6,425 nt of DNA from NCBI GenBank assembly GCA_050295355.1, contig JBNKPL010000114.1:1-6425 (forward strand). Direction: 5' to 3'. A program made the position numbers and the translations under genes. Under the pieces are notes generated by a model. It worked only from the letters and a program-made list of their open reading frames with translations, did not search any database and was not told the origin of the DNA. The stretch comes from CBFDBF01 sp050295355. GTDB taxonomy: Bacteria > Pseudomonadota > Gammaproteobacteria > Chromatiales > Chromatiaceae. Shown one piece after another: positions 1 to 5,925 of the stretch. The first letter of the stretch is position 1. Every line of letters begins with the position of its first letter.

Positions 1-348
1 GGCAGTAATCTCTGCCGCGGACAGCGACTCCTTGCCGTGCGGCATCTGGATGGATGGATCCACTTTACCCGCCACCAGGCGATAGAGTGAGCTGGAAAGG
101 GGGTGACCCGCCACCACCACCGGGCCGTACTTGGTGCCTTTCATGATGCTGTCATAGGTCTCGGTAACAAAACCGCTGGCTTTTGCGCCATCGCCGCCGG
201 GAAGATGGCATTCCGTACAATATTTATCGATCAGCGGTTTGACGTCCGACTTAAAACTGACCGACGCGGCCTGTTCAGCGCCACCACAACCGGCCAGCAG
301 CATGGTGAAAGACATCAGGATAAATAGTACGGCTTTCTGGGTAGGCAT
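1..348 (-). CDS. Lipoprotein c-type cytochrome, monoheme, 3' end off the window
   Basis: This is the N-terminal 116 codons of a probable lipid-anchored electron-transfer protein; the reading frame is open at base 1, so the C-terminus is missing. A short hydrophobic signal (residues 5-20) ends in a lipobox, LLAG-C, with Cys21 as the lipidation site. A CTECH heme c motif lies at 44-48, and Met102 in IQMPHG is a plausible distal heme ligand. The run from SFKSDVKPLIDKYC to the MPHG loop resembles the C-type cytochrome domain first described in planctomycetes (family assignment from memory). The start at 346-348 is supported by a GAGGAG ribosome site (complement of 355-360) six bases upstream. No Asp follows the lipidated Cys, which by the enterobacterial sorting rule would favour the outer membrane. 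It lies 200 bases downstream of another cytochrome gene on the same strand, so co-expression is possible. The redox partner is not indicated. Confidence 0.85.
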   Translation of the reverse strand, partial: MPTQKAVLFILMSFTMLLAGCGGAEQAASVSFKSDVKPLIDKYCTECHLPGGDGAKASGFVTETYDSIMKGTKYGPVVVAGHPLSSSLYRLVAGKVDPSIQMPHGKESLSAAEITA

Positions 349-444
349 GATCTACTCCTCACTAAATACACTTGTTTTTTTGCCTGCTCACCCGTGGTGA
401 AAAGGTCCTGCTCCGCCCCGGGATCCGGGAAAAACGGCACCGCT

Positions 445-473
445 ATTCAATCCGTTCTTGATCCGTTTTGCAA
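445..473 (-). promoter_or_regulatory. Weak sigma70-like promoter candidate with 11-base direct repeats
   Basis: On the minus strand TTGCAA (473 to 468) and TTGAAT (450 to 445) are separated by exactly 17 bases; each matches the sigma70 consensus at 4 of 6 positions. The spacer and -10 edge carry two AACGGAT copies, seen on the plus strand as ATCCGTT at 450-456 and 461-467. They are 11 bases apart, about one helical turn. The site could give the lipoprotein cytochrome gene its own start about 100 bases upstream of its ATG. This is pattern evidence only. Confidence 0.25.
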
Positions 474-481
474 CACGCCGG

Positions 482-493
482 GGCGGATCCGCC
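482..493. repeat. Perfect 12-base palindrome between the two cytochrome genes
   Basis: GGCGGATCCGCC is its own reverse complement. A run of six A (496-501) follows on the plus strand. On the minus strand, the direction of transcription here, the T run comes before the palindrome, so it does not have the layout of an intrinsic terminator. It may be a protein-binding site or chance in GC-rich DNA. No convincing terminator was found in 349-548. Confidence 0.4.
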
Positions 494-548
494 GCAAAAA
501 AGTGCAGCAACCTTGTCTGAGGAGAGGCATCCCCGTGGCTCTGCGCCT

Positions 549-860
549 CTATTTCAGCGTCATCACCCACTCAACCACTTTCTTGATATCGGCTTCACTG
601 GCCTGGTTCGGCGGCATGGCGACCGCCCCCCACACCAGCGGTTCGCCCGCGGGACTACCCGCCTTAACCTTTTTAGCCAGACGGTCCACATGGCTCGCAT
701 CGTACTTGGCGGCCACGTCCTTGAATGCAGGACCAACCACCTTCGCATCCACCTTGTGACAGGCCATACAGCCGGACTTTGTGGCCAGGGCCTCATCAGC
801 CGTTACGGACACGCTGCCAAAAACCAAAAACCCAAGGAAAATCAATGCGATCTTCTTCAT
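549..860 (-). CDS. Periplasmic cytochrome c551/c552-type electron carrier
   Basis: This encodes a 103-residue class I monoheme cytochrome c, a soluble periplasmic electron shuttle between respiratory complexes and terminal oxidases or reductases. Residues 1-21 form a Sec signal (MKK, then a hydrophobic stretch) with a likely cut after SVTA. The heme-binding CMACH is at 31-35, the usual VGPAFKDVAAKY segment follows at 42-53, and Met82 in the MPPN loop is the expected distal ligand. The mature length of about 82 residues fits the Pseudomonas c551 type. The frame stays open upstream to 1166, but the start at 858-860 is clear: a GGAG site (complement of 867-870) lies six bases away and the signal peptide begins there. 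The stop is TAG at 549-551. The lipoprotein cytochrome gene follows on the same strand. The donor and acceptor cannot be told from the sequence. Confidence 0.93.
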   Translation of the reverse strand: MKKIALIFLGFLVFGSVSVTADEALATKSGCMACHKVDAKVVGPAFKDVAAKYDASHVDRLAKKVKAGSPAGEPLVWGAVAMPPNQASEADIKKVVEWVMTLK

Positions 861-1130
861 CGAACACTCCAGTAATAGTATCTGTTTGTCCGCTTTGCTC
901 ACCCGAAGCTCAAGGGAGGTTCTCTCCTCCATCCTTACGGGCCTCCTTTCCGCTATGCCTCGAATCTGCGCTCCACTGACGATATCGGCAGCCCCGGGAA
1001 AAACTTTATATTTGCAAAATCCACTATTTTCCCCGTCTGCGTGGCTACCGCCCCTACTGCACACCGCTCCTAACAAATCGGACCATAGGAAAAGAAAGGC
1101 GTTCCATGGCATGAAGCCATAACAGCCACC

Positions 1131-1160
1131 GTACACGTCCGTTGTACCCGCAACCAACGG
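1131..1160. repeat. Two overlapping, mutually exclusive inverted repeats
   Basis: GTACA (1131-1135) pairs with TGTAC (1143-1147), and CCGTTG (1139-1144) pairs perfectly with CAACGG (1155-1160). The two stems share bases 1143-1144, so they cannot form together. They sit just upstream of the candidate promoter of the HMA gene, where an operator would be expected, but arms of five and six bases can arise by chance. Confidence 0.3.
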
Positions 1161-1167
1161 CCCCATA

Positions 1168-1195
1168 TTGGCATTTATGGGATCTATGCTAGGCT
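1168..1195 (+). promoter_or_regulatory. Weak promoter candidate for the HMA gene
   Basis: TTGGCA (1168-1173) matches the -35 consensus at 5 of 6 positions. The best -10 at usual spacing is TAGGCT (1190-1195, 16-base spacer), which matches at only 3 of 6. TATGCT (1185-1190) is a better hexamer but too close to the -35. The promoter, if real, is weak or activator-dependent. The leader to the ATG at 1233 would be about 30 bases. Confidence 0.25.
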
Positions 1196-1232
1196 ACGGA
1201 CCCTTAATTCAGAGGATATGAGGTGCCTTCTC

Positions 1233-1514
1233 ATGGCTATCACTGTGCAGGTCGAAAACATCAAGTGCGGAGGCTGCGCCAATACCATCCGCAAGCGGCT
1301 GCTAGAGATCGAAGGCGTCTCTGAAGTCACCATCAAGGTCGAGGAGGGTGAAGTGGAGGTAGAGGCCGACGAATCCCTGCGCCCCCAACTGGTCGAGACC
1401 CTGTCGAATTCAGGCTACCCGGAAACCGGCTCGGTGGAAGGGTTCTCCTCGGTAAAAGCGAAGGCGACCTCCTTCGTCAGCTGCGCCATAGGCCGTTTGG
1501 ATAAATCCGAGTGA
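1233..1514 (+). CDS. Small heavy-metal-associated (HMA) domain protein
   Basis: This is a 93-residue protein with one HMA fold, the metal-binding module of copper chaperones, MerP and P-type ATPase N-termini. It probably binds a soft metal ion such as copper in the cytoplasm through Cys12 and Cys15 in KCGGC. The usual beta-alpha-beta-beta-alpha-beta pattern runs from VQVENI (5-10) to the GYPE loop (61-64). The motif is CGGC rather than the GMTCxxC of copper chaperones. A C-terminal tail of about 28 residues beyond the domain holds a third Cys (Cys84). An in-frame ATG at 1218 exists, but a GAGGTG site (1220-1225) sits seven bases before the ATG at 1233, and the HMA strand starts at once after it. 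No metal ATPase or regulator lies in view, so the partner is unknown. Its stop overlaps the next gene's start. Confidence 0.85.
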   Translation: MAITVQVENIKCGGCANTIRKRLLEIEGVSEVTIKVEEGEVEVEADESLRPQLVETLSNSGYPETGSVEGFSSVKAKATSFVSCAIGRLDKSE

Positions 1515-1876
1515 CCCCAGTCCGGTCCGAATCCCCGGACCCAGGGATGAAGCAGCACCCTTTACCAATAGTAGAGATATCTCCCCACCAGGCCCGGGCC
1601 ATGCGAGAAGTCGTGGCCACGGTGGAGGAAGTGGTAGCCATGCCTGCCTACCAACAGGCGGCGCTTGCCTATGCCGGCCACACCGCTCGCCATCGTCCCA
1701 GCCCCGCAGGCGGCCTGAAGAACCTACAGGTCAGCTGCACCTGGGCCGGCATGGCCCTGCTCGGATTCACCCTCTGGCACGTCTACCTTTACCAGCCGAA
1801 ACGGCGCTCTACGGCACGCCGCCTGCAAAGGGAGCCGACTACCACCGCCCTCAAGGGAGAAGCCGCCGGCCGCTGA
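1511..1876 (+). CDS. Unrecognised small single-pass membrane protein
   Basis: I do not recognise this protein with confidence. From the GTG at 1511, whose GTGA overlaps the HMA stop codon, it has 121 residues. From the ATG at 1547 it has 109. Neither start has a good Shine-Dalgarno site, and the overlap suggests translational coupling. Residues about 32-55 form a likely helix rich in Glu, Val and Ala. One hydrophobic segment at about 76-94 (CTWAGMALLGF onward) could cross the membrane. It is followed by a strongly basic stretch (KRRSTARRLQR), so the C-terminus is probably cytoplasmic. The N-terminal half faintly recalls the beginning of a larger ATP-grasp-like family, which would make this a remnant; that is a weak impression from memory. 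It lies 69 bases upstream of sps and may or may not share its transcript. Confidence 0.55.
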   Translation: MTPVRSESPDPGMKQHPLPIVEISPHQARAMREVVATVEEVVAMPAYQQAALAYAGHTARHRPSPAGGLKNLQVSCTWAGMALLGFTLWHVYLYQPKRRSTARRLQREPTTTALKGEAAGR

Positions 1877-1900
1877 AACAAGGCACCGCTTCTCCCGTGG

Positions 1901-1916
1901 TCTAGACTTGTTTAGA
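1901..1916. promoter_or_regulatory. Imperfect 16-base palindrome before sps, possible operator
   Basis: TCTAGACTTGTTTAGA reads as TCTA-n-AC-nn-GT-n-TAGA, with six of eight positions symmetric in each half. It lies between the stop of the preceding gene (1876) and the sps ribosome site (1917-1922), a place where a repressor would block sps transcription or its RNA form could touch initiation. No clear -35/-10 pair was found around it, so the operator role is an inference. Confidence 0.35.
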
Positions 1917-1922
1917 TAGGAG
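1917..1922 (+). promoter_or_regulatory. Ribosome binding site of sps that questions the start codon
   Basis: TAGGAG is the only strong Shine-Dalgarno site before sps. It lies eight bases before an in-frame ACG codon (1931-1933) and 23 bases before the first accepted start, TTG at 1946. Upstream of it the frame is closed by TAG at 1913-1915, and no ATG, GTG or TTG occurs in frame between that stop and 1946. The site is well placed for a start at 1931 and badly placed for one at 1946. Confidence 0.6.
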
Positions 1923-1945
1923 CAAGTAAAACGGATCAAAAGAAG

Positions 1946-4129
1946 TTGACTCAAAAGAAGCAGAAAACCCAAACCAGTGAAGGACTCTATCTCTGCCTGA
2001 TCAGCATCCACGGCCTGATCCGTGGAAACGACCTGGAACTTGGACGTGACGCCGACACCGGGGGTCAGACCAAGTATGTGGTGGAACTGGCGCGCGCCCT
2101 GGCGGCCCACCCCGCCACCGCCCGGGTGGATCTGCTGACCCGGCTGGTGGACGACCCCGGGGTCAGCAACGACTACAAGGCGCCGCTGGAGAACCTGGGC
2201 CATGGCGCCCGTATCGTCCGCATTGAAGCCGGGCCAAGCGGCTATCTCCCCAAAGAGACCCTGTGGGGACATCTCGACTCCTTCGTGGACAACACCATCA
2301 ATTTCTTCCAGCAGCAACAACGTCAGCCCGATCTGCTGCATAGCCACTATGCCGACGCCGGCTATGTGGGCAGCCGACTCTCCCACCTGCTGGGCATCCC
2401 CCTCATCCACACCGGCCACTCCCTGGGCCGCGTCAAGCGCCGCCGTCTCCTCGCCTCCGGCCTCAACGCCTCGGAGGTGGAGGAGCGCTACAACATGACC
2501 CGGCGCATCGAGGCGGAAGAGCTCACCCTCTCCAGCGCGGAGCGGGTGATCACCAGCACCAATCAGGAGATTGAGGAGCAATACGAACTCTACGACTACT
2601 ACCAGCCGGAGCAGATGCGGGTCATACCGCCGGGCACCGACCTCACCCGTTTCCATCCTCCGGAGGGCAAGGAGTGGCAGACCGATATCGCAGGAGCGAT
2701 CACCCGCTTCCTGCGGGAACCCGAAAAACCGATCATCCTGGCGCTCTCCCGGCCCGACACCCGCAAGAACATCGCCGCCCTGGTCACCGCCTATGGCGAA
2801 GACAAGACCCTCCAGGAAGCGGCCAATCTGGTGATCGTCGCCGGCAATCGGGACGACATCGGCGACCTCGACAGCGGAGCCCAGGAGGTATTAACCGGAC
2901 TGCTGATGCAGATCGACCGTTACGACCTCTACGGCCGGGTGGCCTACCCCAAACACCACGCCGCCGATGACGTGCCGCTGATCTACCGCCTCTCCGCCGT
3001 CTCCGGCGGCGTATTCGTCAATCCGGCCCTCACCGAACCCTTCGGCCTGACCCTGATCGAAGCGGCCGCCAGCGGCCTGCCCATCGTCGCCACCGAAGAC
3101 GGCGGCCCACGCGACATCATCCAAAACTGCAAGAACGGCGTACTGGTCAATCCCCTTGACCCGGAGGACATCGCCAAGGGGATCAAAGAGGTGCTGAACA
3201 ACTGGGAAAAGTGGCAGCAGCGCTCCACCCGCGGCCTTCAGGGGGTGCGCGAACACTACTCCTGGGAGGCCCATGCGCAACACTACCTGGAGATGATCCG
3301 GCCGATCGCGGAAAAAACCTCAACCCCGCTGGTCCGGCCCAGCCGTTCCCGCCGCGCCCTGCTCTACCAGGATCGGGCCATCTTCACCGACCTGGACCAG
3401 AACCTGCTGGGTGATCCGGACTCCCTGCCGCGGCTGGTCCAGGTGATCCGGGAAAACCGCACGAACTTCGCCTTCGGCATCGCCACCGGCCGGCGCCTGG
3501 ATTCAGCGCTGAAGGTAATGAAACAGCACGCCATACCGGAACCGGATGTACTGATCACCAGCGGCGGGACCAGCATCCACTACGCCCCCAAGCTGACCCA
3601 GGACACCGCCTGGACGCGGCATATCGAAAAGCAGTGGACGCCCCATGTGGTGGCGCGGGTTCTCAGCGGCCTGCCGGGCCTGCTGCGGCAACCGAAAGTG
3701 GAACAGAGCCGGTTCAAGCTCAGCTACTACATCGACCCGGAAAAGGCCCCCTGCCTGGACGAGATCAACCAGATGCTCCATCAGGAGGAGCAGGCGGTGA
3801 ACGCCATCCTCTCCTTCGGACAGTTCCTGGACATCATGCCGATCCGCGCCTCCAAGGGCCTGGCCCTGCGCTACATGGCCGCCCGCTGGGACATCCCGCT
3901 GGAACACATCCTGGTGGCGGGCGGCTCGGGCGCCGACGAAGACATGATGCGCGGCAACACCCTGGCGGTGGTGGTGGGTAACCGTCACAACGAAGAACTG
4001 TCCCAACTGGAAGAGACAGAACGGATTTTCTTCGCCAAATCCCCCGGTCCCGCGGGCATTCTGGAAGCGATGGACTACTACGATTTTCTGGGTGAATGCC
4101 GGGCTCCAGACCAGGGAGACGGAGAGTGA
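1946..4129 (+). CDS. sps: Sucrose-phosphate synthase with a degenerate SPP-like C-terminal domain
   Basis: It makes sucrose-6-phosphate and UDP from UDP-glucose and fructose-6-phosphate in the cytoplasm, the committed step of sucrose synthesis. From the TTG it has 727 residues, close to the length of cyanobacterial SPS carrying the same extra domain. The GT-B N-terminal half (about 14-235) has HGLIRG, DTGGQTKYVVELARAL (37-52) and HTGHSLGR (155-162). The nucleotide-sugar half (about 258-430) has SRPDTRKN (268-275, with Arg269 and Lys274 for phosphates) and EPFGLTLIE (364-372), the E-x7-E motif. A HAD phosphatase-like domain fills about 475-712. It keeps Asp482 and Asp484, ATGR (513-516) and Lys637, but motif I has Asn486 where Thr is usual, and motif IV reads GGSGADED (659-666) where active enzymes have GDSGND. 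It is probably not a phosphatase. The adjacent spp gene separates this protein from plain sucrose synthase. The start is uncertain: ACG at 1931 would give 732 residues. Confidence 0.93.
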   Translation: MTQKKQKTQTSEGLYLCLISIHGLIRGNDLELGRDADTGGQTKYVVELARALAAHPATARVDLLTRLVDDPGVSNDYKAPLENLGHGARIVRIEAGPSGYLPKETLWGHLDSFVDNTINFFQQQQRQPDLLHSHYADAGYVGSRLSHLLGIPLIHTGHSLGRVKRRRLLASGLNASEVEERYNMTRRIEAEELTLSSAERVITSTNQEIEEQYELYDYYQPEQMRVIPPGTDLTRFHPPEGKEWQTDIAGAITRFLREPEKPIILALSRPDTRKNIAALVTAYGEDKTLQEAANLVIVAGNRDDIGDLDSGAQEVLTGLLMQIDRYDLYGRVAYPKHHAADDVPLIYRLSAVSGGVFVNPALTEPFGLTLIEAAASGLPIVATEDGGPRDIIQNCKNGVLVNPLDPEDIAKGIKEVLNNWEKWQQRSTRGLQGVREHYSWEAHAQHYLEMIRPIAEKTSTPLVRPSRSRRALLYQDRAIFTDLDQNLLGDPDSLPRLVQVIRENRTNFAFGIATGRRLDSALKVMKQHAIPEPDVLITSGGTSIHYAPKLTQDTAWTRHIEKQWTPHVVARVLSGLPGLLRQPKVEQSRFKLSYYIDPEKAPCLDEINQMLHQEEQAVNAILSFGQFLDIMPIRASKGLALRYMAARWDIPLEHILVAGGSGADEDMMRGNTLAVVVGNRHNEELSQLEETERIFFAKSPGPAGILEAMDYYDFLGECRAPDQGDGE

Positions 4130-4992
4130 GTATTGCCCCCCTTCTGCTCTGCACCGACCTCGACCGGACCCTGCTGCCCAACGGCCCGCAACCGGAATCT
4201 CCTCGCGCGCGTGAACGTTTCCATGCGTTAGCTGCCCATGGCGACATCATCCTCGCCTACGTCACGGGACGCGACCGTAGGCTGGTAGAAACCGCCATCA
4301 CGCAGTACCAGCTGCCGCAACCCGCCTTCGTCATCAGTGATGTGGGCACCAACATCTACGACCTGCGCAGGGGCCAGTGGCGGATCTGGGAACAGTGGCA
4401 ACAGGAGATCGCGCCGGACTGGAACGGATGTAGCCGGGAACAACTACAGCAACTGTTATCCGGACTTCACGATCAACTACGGCTTCAGGAGCCGGAAAAA
4501 CAGAACCGTTTCAAACTTAGTTATTACGTCGACAGAGCCCACGACTGGGAGTCACTCAATCGTTCCATCGCCGAGCGCCTGACGGAACACGACATCGACG
4601 CCAGCCTGATCTGGAGCGTGGACGAAGCGGCGGACATCGGCCTGCTGGATGTGCTGCCGCGGCGGGCCACCAAGCTGCACGCTATAGAGCTCCTGCAGGT
4701 CGCCTTGAACATCCCGCTGGAGCGCACCCTGTTTGCGGGAGACAGCGGCAACGACCTGCCCGTGCTGGCCAGCGCCATCCCCTCGGTACTGGTGGCCAAT
4801 GCCATGGAGTCGGTGGCGGCGGACGCCCTGTCGGCGGCAAAAAGCGCTGGTCATCATGCGGCCCTCTATCTGGCCAAGGGTGATTTTTACGGCATGAACG
4901 GCAACTACTGCGCCGGCATCCTGGAGGGGGTGGCCCACTACCATCCTGAACTGATCTCCCTGTTTCTCGAACAGGCTGCCGCCCATGGATAA
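4126..4992 (+). CDS. spp: Sucrose-phosphate phosphatase
   Basis: It hydrolyses sucrose-6-phosphate to sucrose and phosphate, pulling the reversible SPS reaction forward. The 288-residue protein is a HAD-IIB phosphatase of the SPP family with all catalytic motifs present. Motif I is DLDRT (11-15; Asp11 nucleophile, Asp13 acid/base), motif II is VTGR (46-49, Thr47), motif III is Lys183 and motif IV is GDSGND (205-210). RFKLSYYVD (128-136) belongs to the cap domain that holds the sugar; nearly the same string occurs in the SPS tail (589-597), showing common descent. The frame is open to an ATG at 4096, but GTG at 4126 is preferred. AGGGAG (4113-4118) lies seven bases before it, it overlaps the sps stop as GTGA, and the protein then begins just before motif I as in homologs. 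Translation is probably coupled to sps. Confidence 0.93.
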   Translation: MSIAPLLLCTDLDRTLLPNGPQPESPRARERFHALAAHGDIILAYVTGRDRRLVETAITQYQLPQPAFVISDVGTNIYDLRRGQWRIWEQWQQEIAPDWNGCSREQLQQLLSGLHDQLRLQEPEKQNRFKLSYYVDRAHDWESLNRSIAERLTEHDIDASLIWSVDEAADIGLLDVLPRRATKLHAIELLQVALNIPLERTLFAGDSGNDLPVLASAIPSVLVANAMESVAADALSAAKSAGHHAALYLAKGDFYGMNGNYCAGILEGVAHYHPELISLFLEQAAAHG

Positions 4993-5869
4993 GGTGCCGC
5001 TCCTGTTCGGCGAAGTGCTGTTCGACTGTTTCGAGGACGGCAGCCGGGTGCTCGGCGGCGCGCCCTTCAACGTAGCCTGGCACCTGCAGGCCTTCGGCTT
5101 TTCGCCGCTTCTTATCAGCCGGGTGGGAGACGACCCGCTGGGACGGGAGATCCGCGACACCATGCTCCACTGGGGCATGAGCATCGCCGGTCTGCAACTC
5201 GACTCCGCCCACTCCACGGGCGAGGTGCGGGTCAGCCTGGCGGACGGACAGCCCAGTTTCGATATCGTGGCCGGCCGCGCCTACGACCATATCAGCCCCG
5301 AGCCGCTGCCGCCGGTTGCACCTGCCCTGATCTATCACGGCAGTCTGGGACTGCGCCAGGCCGAATCCGCCGCCGCCTTGGAGACGCTGATGGACCGCTA
5401 TGCCGTCCCTGTGTTTCTGGATGTAAATCTCCGCCCGCCCTGGTGGGAGCGGGAACAGGTCATGCGGCTGCTTGGCCATACTGCGTGGCTGAAGATCAAC
5501 GATGACGAACTACATACCCTGCTGGAAGGGCCGGAAACACTGGACGAAAAAGCGGCCCGGCTGATGGACGGGCACGGCCTGGCGCTGATCATCGTCACCC
5601 GTGGCGCCCAGGGCGCCTTCGCCCTGAAACCGAACGGAGAGCGCGCCGCCGTCACACCCAACGGCAAGAGCGTGGTGGTGGACACCGTGGGCGCGGGTGA
5701 CGCCTTCGCCTCCGTCTGCATCGCCGGACTGCTGCAGGAGTGGCCGCTCGCCCTCACTCTGGAGCGGGCGCAACAGTTCGCCTCTCTGCTGGTGAGCCAG
5801 CGGGGCGCCACCAACGATGATCCCGCCCTTTATGCGCCGTTAATAACAGAGTGGGACTTGCTAAAATAA
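4985..5869 (+). CDS. frk: PfkB-family fructokinase
   Basis: It phosphorylates free fructose with ATP to fructose-6-phosphate. The 294-residue protein has the ribokinase/PfkB layout: the N-terminal FGEVLFD strand, the first signature GGAPFNVA (24-31), DVNLRPPWW (146-154) typical of fructokinases, LKINDDEL (169-176), and the second signature DTVGAGDAF (233-241) with Asp239 as catalytic base and an anion-hole glycine run. Length and motifs are normal for the family. The ATG overlaps the spp stop by eight bases and lacks a clear Shine-Dalgarno site, so it likely depends on translational coupling. In this operon the substrate is most likely the fructose released by the downstream amylosucrase; its product feeds SPS or glycolysis. 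Substrate choice is inferred from motifs and context, and other hexoses are not excluded. Confidence 0.9.
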   Translation: MDKVPLLFGEVLFDCFEDGSRVLGGAPFNVAWHLQAFGFSPLLISRVGDDPLGREIRDTMLHWGMSIAGLQLDSAHSTGEVRVSLADGQPSFDIVAGRAYDHISPEPLPPVAPALIYHGSLGLRQAESAAALETLMDRYAVPVFLDVNLRPPWWEREQVMRLLGHTAWLKINDDELHTLLEGPETLDEKAARLMDGHGLALIIVTRGAQGAFALKPNGERAAVTPNGKSVVVDTVGAGDAFASVCIAGLLQEWPLALTLERAQQFASLLVSQRGATNDDPALYAPLITEWDLLK

Positions 5870-5882
5870 AGAAAGACCCGCC

Positions 5883-5915
5883 ATGCACAAAGAACAAACC
5901 ACCATTACCATATAG
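5883..5915 (+). other. Ten-codon mini-ORF in the frk-ams gap
   Basis: An ATG at 5883 opens a frame of ten codons (MHKEQTTITI) ending in TAG at 5913-5915, ten bases before the amylosucrase ATG. Only an A-rich stretch (AAAGA) precedes it, with no strong ribosome site. It could be a leader peptide that carries ribosomes to ams, or chance. The 56-base gap shows no terminator and no recognisable promoter. Confidence 0.25.
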
Positions 5916-5925
5916 ACCACAAAAC

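Larger units (their letters stand above)
861..1232. other. Divergent intergenic region with several short inverted repeats
   Basis: These 372 bases separate the leftward cytochromes from the rightward HMA gene and hold no coding frame that I believe. Seen directly: a GGAGG/CCTCC hairpin (915-919 with 926-930, six-base loop) in the cytochrome leader; the palindrome CGATATCG (980-987); an AT-rich core at about 1004-1030 flanked by CGGGAAAA (995-1002) and TTTTCCCCG (1027-1035); a small hairpin ATGGC/GCCAT (1106-1110 with 1116-1120); and overlapping inverted repeats at 1131-1160. The AT-rich core contains TATAAA on the minus strand (1010 to 1005), a possible -10 for the cytochrome gene, but no good -35 partner lies at normal spacing. 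No tRNA, CRISPR or riboswitch class was recognised. Confidence 0.6.

Noticed and set aside
482..501. Terminator from the palindrome next to an A/T run
   Set aside because: On the transcribed minus strand the T run precedes the stem; on the plus strand the stem is followed by A, not T.
103..759. Plus-strand frames at 103-327, 394-759 and 468-875
   Set aside because: They are shadows of the two minus-strand cytochromes, whose heme motifs and signal peptides are clear.
870..990. Possible riboswitch, including the cyclic di-GMP type often found before cytochromes
   Set aside because: The sequence has GGAAAGG and GC-rich stems, but the conserved core of the cyclic di-GMP class and of glycine, TPP and SAH classes could not be matched.
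1100..1125. Integron attC-like site from the ATGGC/GCCAT hairpin
   Set aside because: The core RYYYAAC and GTTRRRY boxes are absent at the expected positions, and no integrase or cassette structure is seen.
861..1166. N-terminal extension of the c551-type cytochrome to 1166
   Set aside because: The extension has no cytochrome-like sequence and would bury the Sec signal peptide; the internal ATG at 860 has a proper ribosome site and begins with a typical MKK signal.
1724..2656. Long antisense frame of 310 codons opposite the start of sps
   Set aside because: It lies opposite a strongly conserved glycosyltransferase frame, shows no domain or signal, and its composition fits the mirror of GC-rich codons. 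The same holds for the antisense frames at 3503-4006, 4552-5217 and 4682-5479.
5898..5910. Similarity of ACCACCATTACCA to the threonine operon leader of Escherichia coli
   Set aside because: The match is 13 bases of low-complexity Thr/Ile codons; no attenuator hairpin follows and the downstream gene has no link with threonine synthesis.
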